Below, piece by piece: positions 1-8,762 of a DNA stretch of 64,000 bases. The notes under the pieces were generated by a model, which saw only the letters and a program-made list of their open reading frames with translations, ran no database searches and had not been told where the DNA came from. The position numbers and the translations under genes were made by a program. The number at the start of each line of letters is the position of its first letter. Position 1 is the first letter of the stretch. This stretch comes from Geodermatophilus sp. DSM 44513 (GTDB lineage: Bacteria > Actinomycetota > Actinomycetes > Mycobacteriales > Geodermatophilaceae): positions 4,564,845 to 4,628,844 of the forward strand of contig NZ_CP135963.1 of assembly GCF_032460525.1 (NCBI RefSeq), in the 5' to 3' direction.

Positions 1-59
1 CGGGCGGGGGCGTCGGCGGCGCGGAGGGCCGGCCAGACGGTGGGTGGTGGGGTGGTCAT
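1..59 (-). CDS. VOC (glyoxalase-fold) family protein, 5' fragment
   Basis: Only the first 19 or so codons are inside the window; the gene runs off the left edge on the minus strand. The ATG at 59-57 overlaps the TGA of the AraC-type regulator gene (ATGA), so the two are translationally coupled. The visible residues include VWPALRAADAPA, which resembles the opening beta strand of VOC/PhnB-like proteins (VWPxLRxxDAxA). AraC regulator plus VOC protein is a common actinobacterial pairing. Function cannot be judged from this fragment. Confidence 0.5.
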   Translation of the reverse strand, partial: MTTPPPTVWPALRAADAPA

Positions 60-895
60 GCCGCCGACCCCGCCGCGGCGCGGTCTCGGCCGTCGGGGAC
101 GGATCCGGACTCGGCGGCCAGCCAGCGCAGCGGGGCCAGCCCGGTGAACGCCCGCCACTCCCGGCACAGGTGGGCCTGGTCGGCGTACCCGGCCGCCGCG
201 GCCAGCCCGGCGAGGTCCGGGCGCGGGTGGACGGCGAGCGCCCGGCGGGCCCGGTCGAAGCGCACCACCCGGGCGGCCTCCTTCGGGCGGAGGCCGGTCT
301 CCGCGCGGAACCGGACGGTGAGGTGCCGGGCCGACCAGCCGACCCGGCGGGCGACCTCGGCCACGGGCACCCGGCCGCCGCCGGCCAGGGTGAGCCGCCA
401 CGCCTCGGCGACCTCGGGAGCCGGGTCGCCGTCGCGGGCGACCCGGCGCAGGACGTCGTCGGCGGCGGCGAGGCGCCCGTGCCAGGTCGTGGCGGCACGC
501 ACCCGCTCGACCAGCTCGCCCGCGGCCGGCCCGAGCACGTCGGCGAGGTCGAGGTCGAGGGAGCCGAGCGCCCCGGCGGGCACACCGAGCAGCCGGCGGG
601 CGCCCAGCGGGGACAGGTCGAGCTGCAGGCCCGACTGCCGGCCGGGGGAGCGGATCAGCGCGGGGGCGGTGTGCAGGCCCCCGAGCAGGGCGTCGTAGCG
701 GCCGGGGGACTGCGCCGGGTCGGGGTGGGCCGCCACGTCGAGCGGCTCGTCGAGGGTGACGACCAGCGTGAGCGCGGGGGAGGGCAGGCCGCGGTGCACC
801 CCCGCCGGGAGGCCCTCCTGCCGGTAGCCGACCGCGCCGGTGACCAGCCCGCGCAGCGCCGCGTGCGGCCGGTGCGCGACGACCTGGCTGACCAC
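56..895 (-). CDS. AraC-family transcriptional regulator
   Basis: DNA-binding regulator of about 279 residues. The N-terminal two thirds (GYRQEGLPAGVHRGLPSP, then GGLHTAPALI) look like the sensor domain of AraC-type proteins that control small stress or detoxification operons. The C-terminal part, from about residue 170, holds the double helix-turn-helix: VAEVARRVGWSARHL for the first and LAGLAAAAGYADQAHLCREW for the second. The GTG at 895 is chosen because homology begins just after it; a longer in-frame reading continues upstream without recognisable similarity, and no strong ribosome binding site is visible. It overlaps the downstream VOC gene by 4 bp, so that gene is the likely target. The effector is unknown. 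Confidence 0.85.
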   Translation of the reverse strand: MVSQVVAHRPHAALRGLVTGAVGYRQEGLPAGVHRGLPSPALTLVVTLDEPLDVAAHPDPAQSPGRYDALLGGLHTAPALIRSPGRQSGLQLDLSPLGARRLLGVPAGALGSLDLDLADVLGPAAGELVERVRAATTWHGRLAAADDVLRRVARDGDPAPEVAEAWRLTLAGGGRVPVAEVARRVGWSARHLTVRFRAETGLRPKEAARVVRFDRARRALAVHPRPDLAGLAAAAGYADQAHLCREWRAFTGLAPLRWLAAESGSVPDGRDRAAAGSAA

Positions 896-1097
896 CGCGC
901 CAGGATGGCAGCGGCGGCGCCGGACGTGCACCCGCCGGGCCGCCGGAGCGCCCCGACCGGGGGACCGGGCGGGCTCCGGCCACCGGGGCTTCGCGTCCTC
1001 GTCGCCTCCCGGGACGCCGCGCAGCACCCGGGGTTCACGGCCGGCGCGCAGGGTCGCCCGCGACCGCCCGCCGTCCCACCGCTCCCCCGGAGGCCCC

Positions 1098-2396
1098 GTG
1101 AGCCCGTCCCGACCCGCCCCCGCCGCCGGCCTGCTGCTCGCCGGCGCGCTGGCACTGCCCCTGCTGACCGCCGCCCCGGCGGCCGCCCACGACCGCGGCG
1201 GCTCCGCCGACCCGGTGCGCTTCGCGTCGTTCAACGTGTCGATGTTCCGCGCCACCGAGGGCGAGCTGGCCGCCGACCTGGCCGACGCCGACGACGAGGC
1301 CCAGGACGCCGAGGTGCGCAACGTGGCCGAGATCATCCAGCGGCAGCGCCCCGACGTGCTGCTGGTCAACGAGTTCGACTTCGACGCCGAGGGCGTGGCC
1401 CTGGAGCGGTTCCAGGAGGACTTCCTCGGCGTGGGCCAGGGGGACGCCGACCCGATCGAGTACCCCTACGCGATGGCCTTCCCGTCCAACACCGGCGTGG
1501 CCACCGGCTTCGACCTCAACGGCGACGGCCAGGTCGGCGAGTCGGGTCGGGCCTACGGCGACGACTCGTTCGGCTACGGCGAGTTCCCCGGCCAGTACGC
1601 CTTCGCGGTGCTGTCGAAGCACCCGATCGACACCGACGCCGTCCGCACCTTCCAGACCTTCCGCTGGGCCGACATGCCCGGTGCCCGGCTGCCCGACGAC
1701 CCGGCCACCCCGGAGCCCGCCGACTGGTACTCCGAGGAGGAGCTGGCGGTCTTCCGGCTGTCCAGCAAGAACCACGTCGACGTCCCGGTCCGGATCGGGG
1801 GGCGCACCGTGCACGTGCTGGCCAGCCACCCCACCCCGCCGGGCTTCGACGGGCCGGAGGACCGCAACGGCACCCGCAACGCCGACGAGATCCGCTTCTG
1901 GGCCGACTACGTCACCCCGGGCGCGGCGGACTACGTCTACGACGACGCCGGGGAGACCGGCGGGCTGGCGGCGGGTGCGCGCTTCGTCGTCATGGGCGAC
2001 CTCAACGCCGACCCGGCCGAGGACGGCAACGGCCTGCCGGGCGCGGCCGACCAGATCGTCGAGCACCCGCGCGTCCACGACCCGCTGCCGGCCAGCGAGG
2101 GCGCCGTCGAGGCGACCGCGCTGCAGGGCGGGGCCAACCTCGCGCACGAGGGCGACCCGGCGTACGACACCGCCGACTTCTCCGACGGCGAGACCGGCCC
2201 GGGCAACCTGCGGGTGGACTACGCGCTGCCCTCGCGCGGCCTGCGGGTGGCCGGCGCCGGGGTGTTCTGGCCGCCGCTGGCCGACCCGCTGTCCCGGCTG
2301 ACCGGCGTCTACGACCCGCAGTACACCAACGGGTTCCCCAGCTCCGACCACCGCATGGTGTGGGTCGACGTCGCCGTCCCCGGCGGCCGGCGGTGA
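1098..2396 (+). CDS. Secreted endonuclease/exonuclease/phosphatase family protein
   Basis: Predicted exported enzyme of 432 residues in the EEP (DNase I-like) fold. Residues 1-31 form a Sec signal peptide (GLLLAGALALPLL, then AAPAAAHD). Family motifs are in order: FASFNVS near residue 40, LVNEFDF near 95, HVLASHPTPPG in the middle, VVMGDLNADP, and the terminal SSDHRMVWVDV that carries the catalytic His. These residues bind a divalent metal and cleave phosphodiester or phosphomonoester bonds; the substrate is not evident. The GTG at 1098 is supported by GGAGG at 1089-1093. Its TGA overlaps the start of the next secreted enzyme (GTGA), which suggests joint export and perhaps phosphate scavenging from nucleic acid or phospholipid. 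Confidence 0.88.
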   Translation: MSPSRPAPAAGLLLAGALALPLLTAAPAAAHDRGGSADPVRFASFNVSMFRATEGELAADLADADDEAQDAEVRNVAEIIQRQRPDVLLVNEFDFDAEGVALERFQEDFLGVGQGDADPIEYPYAMAFPSNTGVATGFDLNGDGQVGESGRAYGDDSFGYGEFPGQYAFAVLSKHPIDTDAVRTFQTFRWADMPGARLPDDPATPEPADWYSEEELAVFRLSSKNHVDVPVRIGGRTVHVLASHPTPPGFDGPEDRNGTRNADEIRFWADYVTPGAADYVYDDAGETGGLAAGARFVVMGDLNADPAEDGNGLPGAADQIVEHPRVHDPLPASEGAVEATALQGGANLAHEGDPAYDTADFSDGETGPGNLRVDYALPSRGLRVAGAGVFWPPLADPLSRLTGVYDPQYTNGFPSSDHRMVWVDVAVPGGRR

Positions 2397-3268
2397 GCCT
2401 CCCCGGCAGGGTGCTGACCCTGCTCCTCGGTGTCGTCGCGGCCACCCTGGCGCCGGCCGTGGGACCGGCGGCCGCCGCCCCGCCCACCACCTCCGACGTC
2501 CAGCCGCTCGAGCGGGCGCACGCGCACAACGACTACGAGCACGACCGCCCGCTGCTCGACGCGCTGGAGCACGGCTTCACCAGCGTGGAGGCCGACGTGT
2601 GGCTGGTGGACGGCGAGCTGCGGGTCGCCCACGACCTCGTCGACGCTTCTCCGGGCGTGACGCTGGAGTCGCTGTACCTGCAGCCGCTGGCCGAGCGGGT
2701 CGCGGCCAACCGCGGTTCGGTGTACCCGGGCTGGGACGGCTCCCTACAGCTGCTCGTCGACGTCAAGAGCGAGGCGGCGGCCACCTACGCGGCCATCGAC
2801 GCCCAGCTGCGGGAGTACGCGGTGCTGATGACCCGCTGGACCGACGGGCGGGAGAAGGAGCGGGCGGTCACCGCGGTCATCAGCGGCAACCGCGACCTGC
2901 CGGCCATGGCCGCGCAGCGCACCCGCTTCGCCGGCTACGACGGCCGGCTGGCCGACCTCGGGTCCGGGCTGCCGGCCACGCTGGTGCCGCTGGTCAGCGA
3001 CAACTGGACCCGGCACTTCACCTGGCTGGGCATCGGCCCGATGCCGGAGGCCGAGCGGGCGCGGCTGCGGGAGATCGTGGCCGAGGCGCACGCCGAGGGG
3101 TACCGGGTGCGCTTCTGGGCCACGCCGGACCTGCCCGGACCGCAGCGCGACGCGCTGTGGGGCGAGCTGGTGGCCGCCGACGTCGACCACCTCAACACCG
3201 ACGACCTGCCCGGGCTGCAGGCGTTCCTGCTCGAGGAGGACCCGCAGGAGCAGCGGGCCGCGGCCTGA
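2393..3268 (+). CDS. Secreted PI-PLC/glycerophosphodiester phosphodiesterase-like protein
   Basis: Exported TIM-barrel phosphodiesterase of about 291 residues. A signal peptide (LTLLLGVVAATLAPAV, then AAAAPP) covers the first 29 residues. The HAHNDYEHDRPLLDALEHG block followed by SVEADVWL and LRVAHD is the signature of the PLC-like phosphodiesterase superfamily branch named PI-PLC/GDPD family. The paired histidines and the Glu/Asp would form the metal and catalytic site; LLVDVKSEA matches the next barrel strand. The GTG start overlaps the preceding stop by 4 bp, so it is cotranslated with the EEP enzyme. The true substrate is uncertain. A strong bidirectional hairpin follows. Confidence 0.85.
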   Translation: MSLPGRVLTLLLGVVAATLAPAVGPAAAAPPTTSDVQPLERAHAHNDYEHDRPLLDALEHGFTSVEADVWLVDGELRVAHDLVDASPGVTLESLYLQPLAERVAANRGSVYPGWDGSLQLLVDVKSEAAATYAAIDAQLREYAVLMTRWTDGREKERAVTAVISGNRDLPAMAAQRTRFAGYDGRLADLGSGLPATLVPLVSDNWTRHFTWLGIGPMPEAERARLREIVAEAHAEGYRVRFWATPDLPGPQRDALWGELVAADVDHLNTDDLPGLQAFLLEEDPQEQRAAA

Positions 3269-3286
3269 CCGGGTCCTGAGCGACCG

Positions 3287-3322
3287 GCGCCGGGCCGGGA
3301 CGGCGACGTCCCGGCCCGGCGC
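3287..3322. terminator. Perfect 15-bp hairpin between convergent genes
   Basis: GCGCCGGGCCGGGAC at 3287-3301 pairs perfectly with 3308-3322 across the loop GGCGAC. It lies 18 bp after the phosphodiesterase stop and 5 bp before the stop of the convergent hydrolase, so it can terminate both transcripts. No T tract, as is usual in high-GC actinobacteria. Confidence 0.85.
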
Positions 3323-3327
3323 ACGGC

Positions 3328-4170
3328 TCAGGACTCGACGCGGTCGAGGAAGGCCCGCACCGACTGCAGGAAGACCTCGGGCTGCTCGGAGTGCACCCAG
3401 TGGCCGGCGCCCTTCACCCGCACCAGCCGGGTGTTCGGGAACAGCTCCTCCATGCGCGCGCGGTCCTGCGGGAGCACGTAGTGGGAGGTGGCGCCGGCGA
3501 GCCACAGCACCGGCCCGTCGTAGCGGGCGCCCGGCGGCGGCTCGGGGAAGCCGCGCAGCTCACCGAGGTCGCGCTCGAGCACCGCCAGGTTCAGCCGCCA
3601 GCGCCAGCCGCCGTCGGGGCCCACCCCGTCGCGCACCAGGGACTGCAGCAGGAACGAGCGCACCATCGTGCTGGGGACGGCGTCCCGCAGCGCGGCGTCG
3701 GCGTCCTCGCGGGTCTCCAGCCGGTCGAGGTCCACGGCGCGCATCGCGGCGATGAAGGCGGCGAACGGCGAGGCCTCCTCGTCGGGGTCGCCGGTGCGAC
3801 CGCCGGAGACCGGGTACTCCACCGGGGCGACGTCGACGACGACCAGCGCGCGCAGCAGCTCCGGGTGCCGCAGCGCCAGCTGCATGGCCACCTTGCCGCC
3901 CATCGAGTGCCCGACGAGGGTGACCGGCTCCCCGGACGAACGCAGCTCCACGGCCAGCAGCTCGGCCATGTCGACGTAGTCGACCCGGTCGGTCCACGGC
4001 GAGTGCCCGTGGTTGGGCAGGTCCAGCAGGGTGACCCGGTGGTCGCCCGCCAGGCCCTTGGCGATCGTCGTCCAGTTCCGGCCCTGGCCGAACAGGCCGT
4101 GCACGAACGCCACCCGCGGCCCGGCGTCCCCCAGCGTCCGGGCGTGCAGCCGTTCCTCCGCGTCGGTCAC
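3328..4170 (-). CDS. Alpha/beta hydrolase (YbfF/ABHD11-like esterase)
   Basis: Cytoplasmic serine hydrolase of 280 residues. The nucleophile elbow is GHSMGG with Ser at residue 89; the oxyanion-hole segment is HGLFGQGRNW near residue 24; LPNHGHSPW and VVVDVAPVEYP are typical of the YbfF/ABHD11 esterase subfamily; the catalytic His is in GAGHWVHSEQPEVF near the C terminus. The substrate is probably a short acyl ester or thioester, but that is not readable from sequence. GTG start. It is monocistronic, convergent with the phosphodiesterase gene and divergent from the helicase gene with a 143-bp gap. Confidence 0.9.
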   Translation of the reverse strand: MTDAEERLHARTLGDAGPRVAFVHGLFGQGRNWTTIAKGLAGDHRVTLLDLPNHGHSPWTDRVDYVDMAELLAVELRSSGEPVTLVGHSMGGKVAMQLALRHPELLRALVVVDVAPVEYPVSGGRTGDPDEEASPFAAFIAAMRAVDLDRLETREDADAALRDAVPSTMVRSFLLQSLVRDGVGPDGGWRWRLNLAVLERDLGELRGFPEPPPGARYDGPVLWLAGATSHYVLPQDRARMEELFPNTRLVRVKGAGHWVHSEQPEVFLQSVRAFLDRVES

Positions 4171-4313
4171 CGGGTCATCGCACCACAGCCGGACACGACG
4201 CCACGCGGCTCACGGTCCGGCGGGGCGCCACCGGACCGGCGCCGGGCCGACGCACCATCCCTGCGGCGGCCCGGCTCCCCGGGCCACCGCCGGAGGAGAG
4301 GAGCACCGCGACC

Positions 4314-6032
4314 GTGCCCGGACGGCGACGCCGGACCACCAGCCGCTCCACGGGCACCACCACGACCTCGCGCCGGAAGGCGCCCGCCCGCCGCACCGCG
4401 CAGCCCGCCGCCGAGCGGCCGGTCGCCCGGCCGGGGGAGCGGGTGTGGGTGCTCGCCGTGCCCTTCCGCGCCCCGGCGCCGGGCGCGCAGTGGCACGCGG
4501 AGCTGCAGGCGCACGTGTGGGTCGGCCGCGAGCTGCCCCCGGCGCTGGCCGCCTACGACCCGCCGCCGTACACCCTCGAGCGGTTCCTCGAGGACGAGCT
4601 CAACGACACCCCCCGCCCGGTGCCGCCCGGCCGGCCGCTGGTCCCGCGCGAGGAGCAGTGCACCGGCGCGGAGGCCGTGGTCGCCTCCGCCGCCGCCGGG
4701 CACCGGGTCTTCCTGCTCGGCGACGACCCCGGCGTGGGCAAGACCGGCACCGCCGTCCTGGCCGCCCGTGAGGTCTGCGAGGCCCGCGGCGGCGACCGGG
4801 TGCTGGTCGTCGCCGACCGCCCGGCCGCGATCACCGTCCCGCACTGGACCCGCTCGATCGCCGGCTTCGGCGACGGCGGCCTGCGCTGGTGCGTCACCAC
4901 CTGGGACCGGCTGGCCAAGGTCGCCGGCCTGCGGTTCGACGTCGTCATCGCCGACGAGGCGCACATGGTCCGGCACACGACCACCCAGCGGTGGAAGCAC
5001 TGGCGGGCCGTCTCCGGCGCCGGCCGGGTGAGGGACGTGCCGTTCGTCGTCGCCGCGACCGCCACCCCGGCGCACACGCCGCTGGAGCTGCCCTACCTCG
5101 CGCCGCAGTTCGCCCAGCGGCACGGCGACCCGCTGCGCGCCTGGGCGGACCTGCCCGCGAGGCTCGCCGAGCACGGGTTCCACGTGGAACGTGGGCGGTA
5201 CGGGTGGGCGTGGACCGAGGACGCCGACGCCCGCCGCGCGGACCTGGCCCGGCTGCAGGGCTGGCTGGCCGGCGGGGACCCGCCCGCCACGCTGCACCGC
5301 CCGGCGCCGTGGGGTCCGGTGTCGGTCACCGGAACGCCGGTCGCACTCACCCCGGCCGAGCGGACCGCCTACGAGTCGGAGTGGCAGGAGTTCCGGGCGG
5401 AGATGCAGCTGGCCCGCCGCGCCCGGCAGACCGCGCGCGGGCGGGCGGCGCTGCTGCGGTTCCGGCAGAAGGCCGGGCTGATCCGCGCGCAGGCCACCGT
5501 CGACTGGGTGCGGGCCCAGGTGGAGGCCGAGCGCCAGGTCGCGGTGTCGGTGGAGTTCGTGGAGACGGCCGCCGATCCCATCCGCGAGGCGCTGCAGGAC
5601 TCCGGCGTCGCGGTGGCGTCGATCTACGGGCGCGACCGCTTCGACGTCGAGGCCGAGCGGTTGCGCTTCCAGACCGGGGTGGCGCCGGTGTGCGTGTTCA
5701 CCGTGACGGCGTCGATCAGCCTGCACGCTGGCGAGCTGCTGCCCGGCGGGGCGACGGCGTCCACCACCCCGCGGGTCGGACTGTTCCACCAGCCGCGGTT
5801 CTCCGGCATCCAGGCCCGCCAGGTCACCGGCCGCACCCACCGCGACGGCCAGGTCTCCCCGTGGCGGGTGGCCTTCGCCGCGGACACCGTGGAGGAGCAG
5901 GTGGCCCGGGTGATGGTGGAGCGGCTGGCGGTCAGCGGCTCGACCGCGGGCGCGGACACCTCCGCGCTGCGGGAGGTCGCCGAGCTGCTGGACGCCGACT
6001 GGCTGCCACCGGCCACCCTCACCGACGGCTGA
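4314..6032 (+). CDS. SNF2-like DEAH helicase/ATPase, orphan
   Basis: 572-residue superfamily 2 ATPase. Walker A is GDDPGVGKTG (136-145, Lys143); motif II is ADEAH (213-217); motif III is ATATP (248-252); a SNF2-type motif VI, TGRTHRDGQ, sits near residue 507 and is followed by TVEEQVARVMVERL. The first 40 residues are Arg/Thr/Ala-rich and basic. It is shorter than chromosomal SNF2 remodellers, lacks a recognisable zinc finger or HNH partner, and has the compact layout of phage replication helicases. GTG start behind GGAGGAGAGGAG. It stands alone between unrelated metabolic genes, and a perfect parS site lies inside the coding region. Translocation on dsDNA is likely from the family; the biological role is unknown. 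Confidence 0.82.
   Translation: MPGRRRRTTSRSTGTTTTSRRKAPARRTAQPAAERPVARPGERVWVLAVPFRAPAPGAQWHAELQAHVWVGRELPPALAAYDPPPYTLERFLEDELNDTPRPVPPGRPLVPREEQCTGAEAVVASAAAGHRVFLLGDDPGVGKTGTAVLAAREVCEARGGDRVLVVADRPAAITVPHWTRSIAGFGDGGLRWCVTTWDRLAKVAGLRFDVVIADEAHMVRHTTTQRWKHWRAVSGAGRVRDVPFVVAATATPAHTPLELPYLAPQFAQRHGDPLRAWADLPARLAEHGFHVERGRYGWAWTEDADARRADLARLQGWLAGGDPPATLHRPAPWGPVSVTGTPVALTPAERTAYESEWQEFRAEMQLARRARQTARGRAALLRFRQKAGLIRAQATVDWVRAQVEAERQVAVSVEFVETAADPIREALQDSGVAVASIYGRDRFDVEAERLRFQTGVAPVCVFTVTASISLHAGELLPGGATASTTPRVGLFHQPRFSGIQARQVTGRTHRDGQVSPWRVAFAADTVEEQVARVMVERLAVSGSTAGADTSALREVAELLDADWLPPATLTDG
5177..5190. promoter_or_regulatory. parS site (ParB-binding palindrome), intragenic
   Basis: GTTCCACGTGGAAC, a perfect 14-bp palindrome identical to the two copies upstream of parA. 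It lies inside the SNF2-like helicase gene and is the most origin-distal copy in the window. Confidence 0.85.
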
Positions 6033-6080
6033 CCCGCGCGGGCCGCCACCGGGACGAGCGGACGGCGGAGCGACGGGTGG

Positions 6081-7094
6081 TCAGGGCACGAGCACCGCGC
6101 GGCCCACGACGCGGCCGGCGCGCAGGTCCTCGAGCACCCGCGGGGCGTCGGCCAGCGGGTGCGTGCTCACGCTGGTGACCAGCCGGCCGCGGGCGGCCAG
6201 CTCCAGGGCCTCGACCAGCTCGGCGCGCCGGTTGCCGACGGAGGTGACGATCCGCTGCTCGGGCACCACCATCGCCAGCGGGTCGACCTCCACCCGCTCG
6301 GCGGAGTAGCCGACGTAGACCAGCGTGCCGCGCTTGCCCAGGGCGGCCAGCGCGGCGGCGCCGGTCTCCCGGGTGCCGACCAGCTCGAACACGACGTCCG
6401 CCCCACGGCCACCGGTGGCCTCCCGGACGGCGCCGGCGACGTCCCCGGCCGACGCGTCCACGGTCACCGCGGCGCCCAGCTCGCGGGCCAGCTCCAGCCG
6501 CCGTGCCGACCGGGCCACCGCGACCACCCGCGCGCCGGCCTCCCGCAGCACCTGCACCAACGCCAGCCCGACCCCGCCGACGCCGTACACGACGGCGTCC
6601 GACCCGGGCCGCACGCCGGCGACCGACACCGCGTGCAACGCCGTCGTCCCGCTGCAGCACAGCGTGGCCGCGGTGGGCAGGTCCACCCCCGCCGGCACGG
6701 GCACCACCGACGAGGCCGGGACGGCGACCTGCTCGGCGAACCCCCCGTCGGTGGCGAACGCGAGGAAGCCCAGCGGCGCGTCGCACAGGTGGTCGTCGCC
6801 GGCCCGGCACCAGCGGCACCGGTGGCAGGCGTGCAGGTAGTGGACGGCGACCCGGTCACCCACCGCGACGCCGTCGACCCCCTCGCCGAGCGCGGCCACC
6901 ACCCCGGCGACCTCGTGGCCCAGGGTGATCGGGGTGCGGGCCGGGGTGAGCAGGCCGTCGAGGAAGTGCAGCTCGGTGCCGCACACCCCGGCCGCGGCGA
7001 CGTCGAGCAGCACCTCGCCCGGACCGGGGCGAGGGGACTCGACGTCCTCGACGGTCAGGGGGTGTCCCACCCCGGAGAAACGGACAGCACGCAC
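6081..7094 (-). CDS. Zinc-dependent alcohol dehydrogenase (MDR family), TPP-riboswitch controlled
   Basis: Medium-chain dehydrogenase of 337 residues. Catalytic zinc ligands are Cys38 (GVCGTE) and His60-Glu61 (LGHEVAG); the structural zinc lobe has Cys90, 93, 96 and 104. The Rossmann motif [13 protein letters not shown] lies near residue 168. It should oxidise an alcohol or reduce an aldehyde with NAD(P). The GTG at 7094 follows GGGAGG, which forms the 3' edge of a TPP riboswitch on the same strand, so translation is expected to fall when thiamine pyrophosphate is abundant. The substrate is unknown; by context it could act on a thiamine precursor or degradation product. It is divergent from thiMED and convergent with the helicase gene. 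Confidence 0.88.
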   Translation of the reverse strand: MRAVRFSGVGHPLTVEDVESPRPGPGEVLLDVAAAGVCGTELHFLDGLLTPARTPITLGHEVAGVVAALGEGVDGVAVGDRVAVHYLHACHRCRWCRAGDDHLCDAPLGFLAFATDGGFAEQVAVPASSVVPVPAGVDLPTAATLCCSGTTALHAVSVAGVRPGSDAVVYGVGGVGLALVQVLREAGARVVAVARSARRLELARELGAAVTVDASAGDVAGAVREATGGRGADVVFELVGTRETGAAALAALGKRGTLVYVGYSAERVEVDPLAMVVPEQRIVTSVGNRRAELVEALELAARGRLVTSVSTHPLADAPRVLEDLRAGRVVGRAVLVP

Positions 7095-7101
7095 GCAACG
7101 G

Positions 7102-7189
7102 CCTCCCTACGCCGGCACGACCCGGACAGGTTCGGACGGTCGGCGGCCCCAGCCGCCCTCTCAGCCCGCTCGGCGCGGGCTCCCGTGGT
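7102..7189 (-). ncRNA. TPP riboswitch upstream of the zinc alcohol dehydrogenase
   Basis: On the minus strand the conserved thi-box elements occur in order: GGGAGCCC, GGGCTGAGAGGG, CCGAACCTG, then GGGTCGTGCCGGCGTAGGGA. The core CTGAGA and GAACCTG with a GTAGGGAGG 3' strand are the TPP aptamer hallmarks. The last strand contains the ribosome binding site (GGGAGG) of the dehydrogenase gene, 7 nt from its GTG, which implies control of translation initiation. Confidence 0.9.
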
Positions 7190-7235
7190 CAGGGCCGGGA
7201 CGCTACCGGGCCGACCGGCCGGTGTTACGTTCGGC

Positions 7236-7312
7236 TCGGCACGGGGTGTCCCCTCCCGGGGACTGAGAGCACACCCGTCGAACCTGCTCCAGTTCGCACT
7301 GGCGAAGGGATG
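7236..7312 (+). ncRNA. TPP riboswitch upstream of thiM
   Basis: Thi-box elements in order: ACGGGGTGTCC, GGGGACTGAGAGCACACCC, GAACCTG, then ACTGGCGAAGGGA. This is a canonical TPP aptamer. Its final strand GAAGGGA is also the ribosome binding site of thiM, 10 nt before the ATG, so ligand binding should occlude the start. Confidence 0.93.
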
Positions 7313-7320
7313 TCACCGGC

Positions 7321-8109
7321 ATGCCGGTCCTCGACCTGCGGGCCGCCTCCGCGGCGCTGCGCACCCGCACCCCCCTGGTGCACTGCCTGACCAACACCGT
7401 CGTGCAGACCGTCACCGCCAACGCCCTGCTGGCCGTCGGCGCCGCGCCGGCGATGGTGGACGCCCCGGAGGAGGCCGGCGACTTCGCCGCGGTCGCCTCC
7501 GCGGTGCTGGTCAACGTGGGCACCGTCTCCGCCCGCACCGCCGAGGCCATGCGGCTGGCCGCCCGCGCGGCCGGGACGGCCGGCACGCCGTGGGTGCTCG
7601 ACCCGGTCGCGGTCGGCGGGCTGGCGTTCCGCACCGGACTGGCCGCCGAGCTGGTGGGGCTGCGGCCGACCGTCGTCCGCGGCAACGCCTCGGAGGTCAT
7701 GGCGCTGGCCGGCGCGGGCGCCGGCGGCCGCGGCGTGGACAGCACCGACAGCGCCGAGGACGCCGCGAAGGCCGCCGCCGAGCTCGCCGCCCGCACCGGC
7801 GGGGTGGTCGCGGTCAGCGGCGCGGTCGACCTGGTCACGGACGGGCGGCGCACGGTCCGCGTCGGCGGCGGCTCGGCGCTGCTCACCCGCACCACCGGTG
7901 CCGGCTGCGCGCTGGGCGCCCTGGTCGCCGCCTACGTGGCCGCCACCGGCGACCCGCTCACCGGGGCGGTCGCCGCGCACGCGCACGTCGCCGTCGCCGC
8001 CGAGCGCGCCGCGGCGGTGGCCGGCGGCCCCGGCACCTTCACCCCCGCCTGGCTCGACGCGCTGGACGCCGTGGACGGCGACGCGCTGGCCGCGGCCGAC
8101 GTCCGATGA
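7321..8109 (+). CDS. thiM: Hydroxyethylthiazole kinase
   Basis: Phosphorylates 4-methyl-5-(2-hydroxyethyl)thiazole with ATP for thiamine salvage. 262 residues, normal for the family. Visible motifs: [20 protein letters not shown] near residue 19, with the substrate-binding Asn-rich segment; [16 protein letters not shown] near 96; [11 protein letters not shown]; and the C-terminal ribokinase-fold motif [15 protein letters not shown] that holds the anion hole and the family Cys. First gene of a thiM-thiE-thiD operon under a TPP riboswitch; its TGA overlaps the thiE ATG. Confidence 0.96.
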   Translation: MPVLDLRAASAALRTRTPLVHCLTNTVVQTVTANALLAVGAAPAMVDAPEEAGDFAAVASAVLVNVGTVSARTAEAMRLAARAAGTAGTPWVLDPVAVGGLAFRTGLAAELVGLRPTVVRGNASEVMALAGAGAGGRGVDSTDSAEDAAKAAAELAARTGGVVAVSGAVDLVTDGRRTVRVGGGSALLTRTTGAGCALGALVAAYVAATGDPLTGAVAAHAHVAVAAERAAAVAGGPGTFTPAWLDALDAVDGDALAAADVR

Positions 8110-8762
8110 GCAGGGCGTTCGACCCGACCCTCTACCTGGTCACCGACACCGCGCTGTGCCGCCCCCGCCCGGTGGCCGACGTCGTCCGCGCGGCCGTGGC
8201 CGGTGGCGTCACCACCGTCCAGGTCCGGGACAAGACCGCCGCCCGCCGCGAGCTGCTGGCGCTCACCCGGGCGGTGCAGGACGCGCTGGCCGGCCGGCCC
8301 GACGTCGCGCTGTGGGTCAACGACGCGGTCGACGTCGCGCTGCTCGCCGGGGCCGACGGCGTGCACCTCGGCCAGGACGACCTGCCCCCCGCCGAGGTGC
8401 GGGCCCTGCTCGGTCCCGACCGGCTGCTCGGGTTCAGCGTCTCCTCCGTCGCCGAGCTCGACGTCGCCCGCGCCCTGCCGCCCGGCACCGTCGACCTGGT
8501 GGGCATCGGCCCGGTGTGGTCGACGCCGACCAAGCCCGACGCCGGCACCGCGCTCGGCCCGGACGGCGTCCGCGCGCTGGCCGACGAGGCCCGGGCCGCG
8601 GGGTTCACCACCGTCGCGATCGGCGGCATCGACGCCGACCGGGCCGGCGAGGTGGCCGCCACCGGGGTGGACGGCGTGTGCGTCGTCTCGGCGATCTGCA
8701 CGGCGGAGGACCCGCAGCGGGCGGCCCGCCGGCTGGACGAGTCGATCGGGGCGGCCCGGTGA
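8106..8762 (+). CDS. thiE: Thiamine-phosphate synthase
   Basis: Joins HMP pyrophosphate and thiazole phosphate to thiamine monophosphate in the cytoplasm. 218 residues, TIM barrel. Motifs in order: LYLVTD at the first strand, TVQVRDK (pyrophosphate/Mg binding) near residue 40, [20 protein letters not shown], then QDDLP, the [11 protein letters not shown] loop near 135 and AIGGI near 178, which bind phosphate. ATG at 8106 overlaps the thiM stop (ATGA), and its own stop overlaps the thiD GTG, so all three are translationally coupled. Confidence 0.96.
   Translation: MSRAFDPTLYLVTDTALCRPRPVADVVRAAVAGGVTTVQVRDKTAARRELLALTRAVQDALAGRPDVALWVNDAVDVALLAGADGVHLGQDDLPPAEVRALLGPDRLLGFSVSSVAELDVARALPPGTVDLVGIGPVWSTPTKPDAGTALGPDGVRALADEARAAGFTTVAIGGIDADRAGEVAATGVDGVCVVSAICTAEDPQRAARRLDESIGAAR

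Noticed and set aside
44..3268. A single 1074-residue plus-strand frame across the AraC, EEP and phosphodiesterase genes
   Set aside because: Only its last 291 codons match a protein family; the earlier part is the Pro/Arg/Gly-rich shadow of real genes in other frames.
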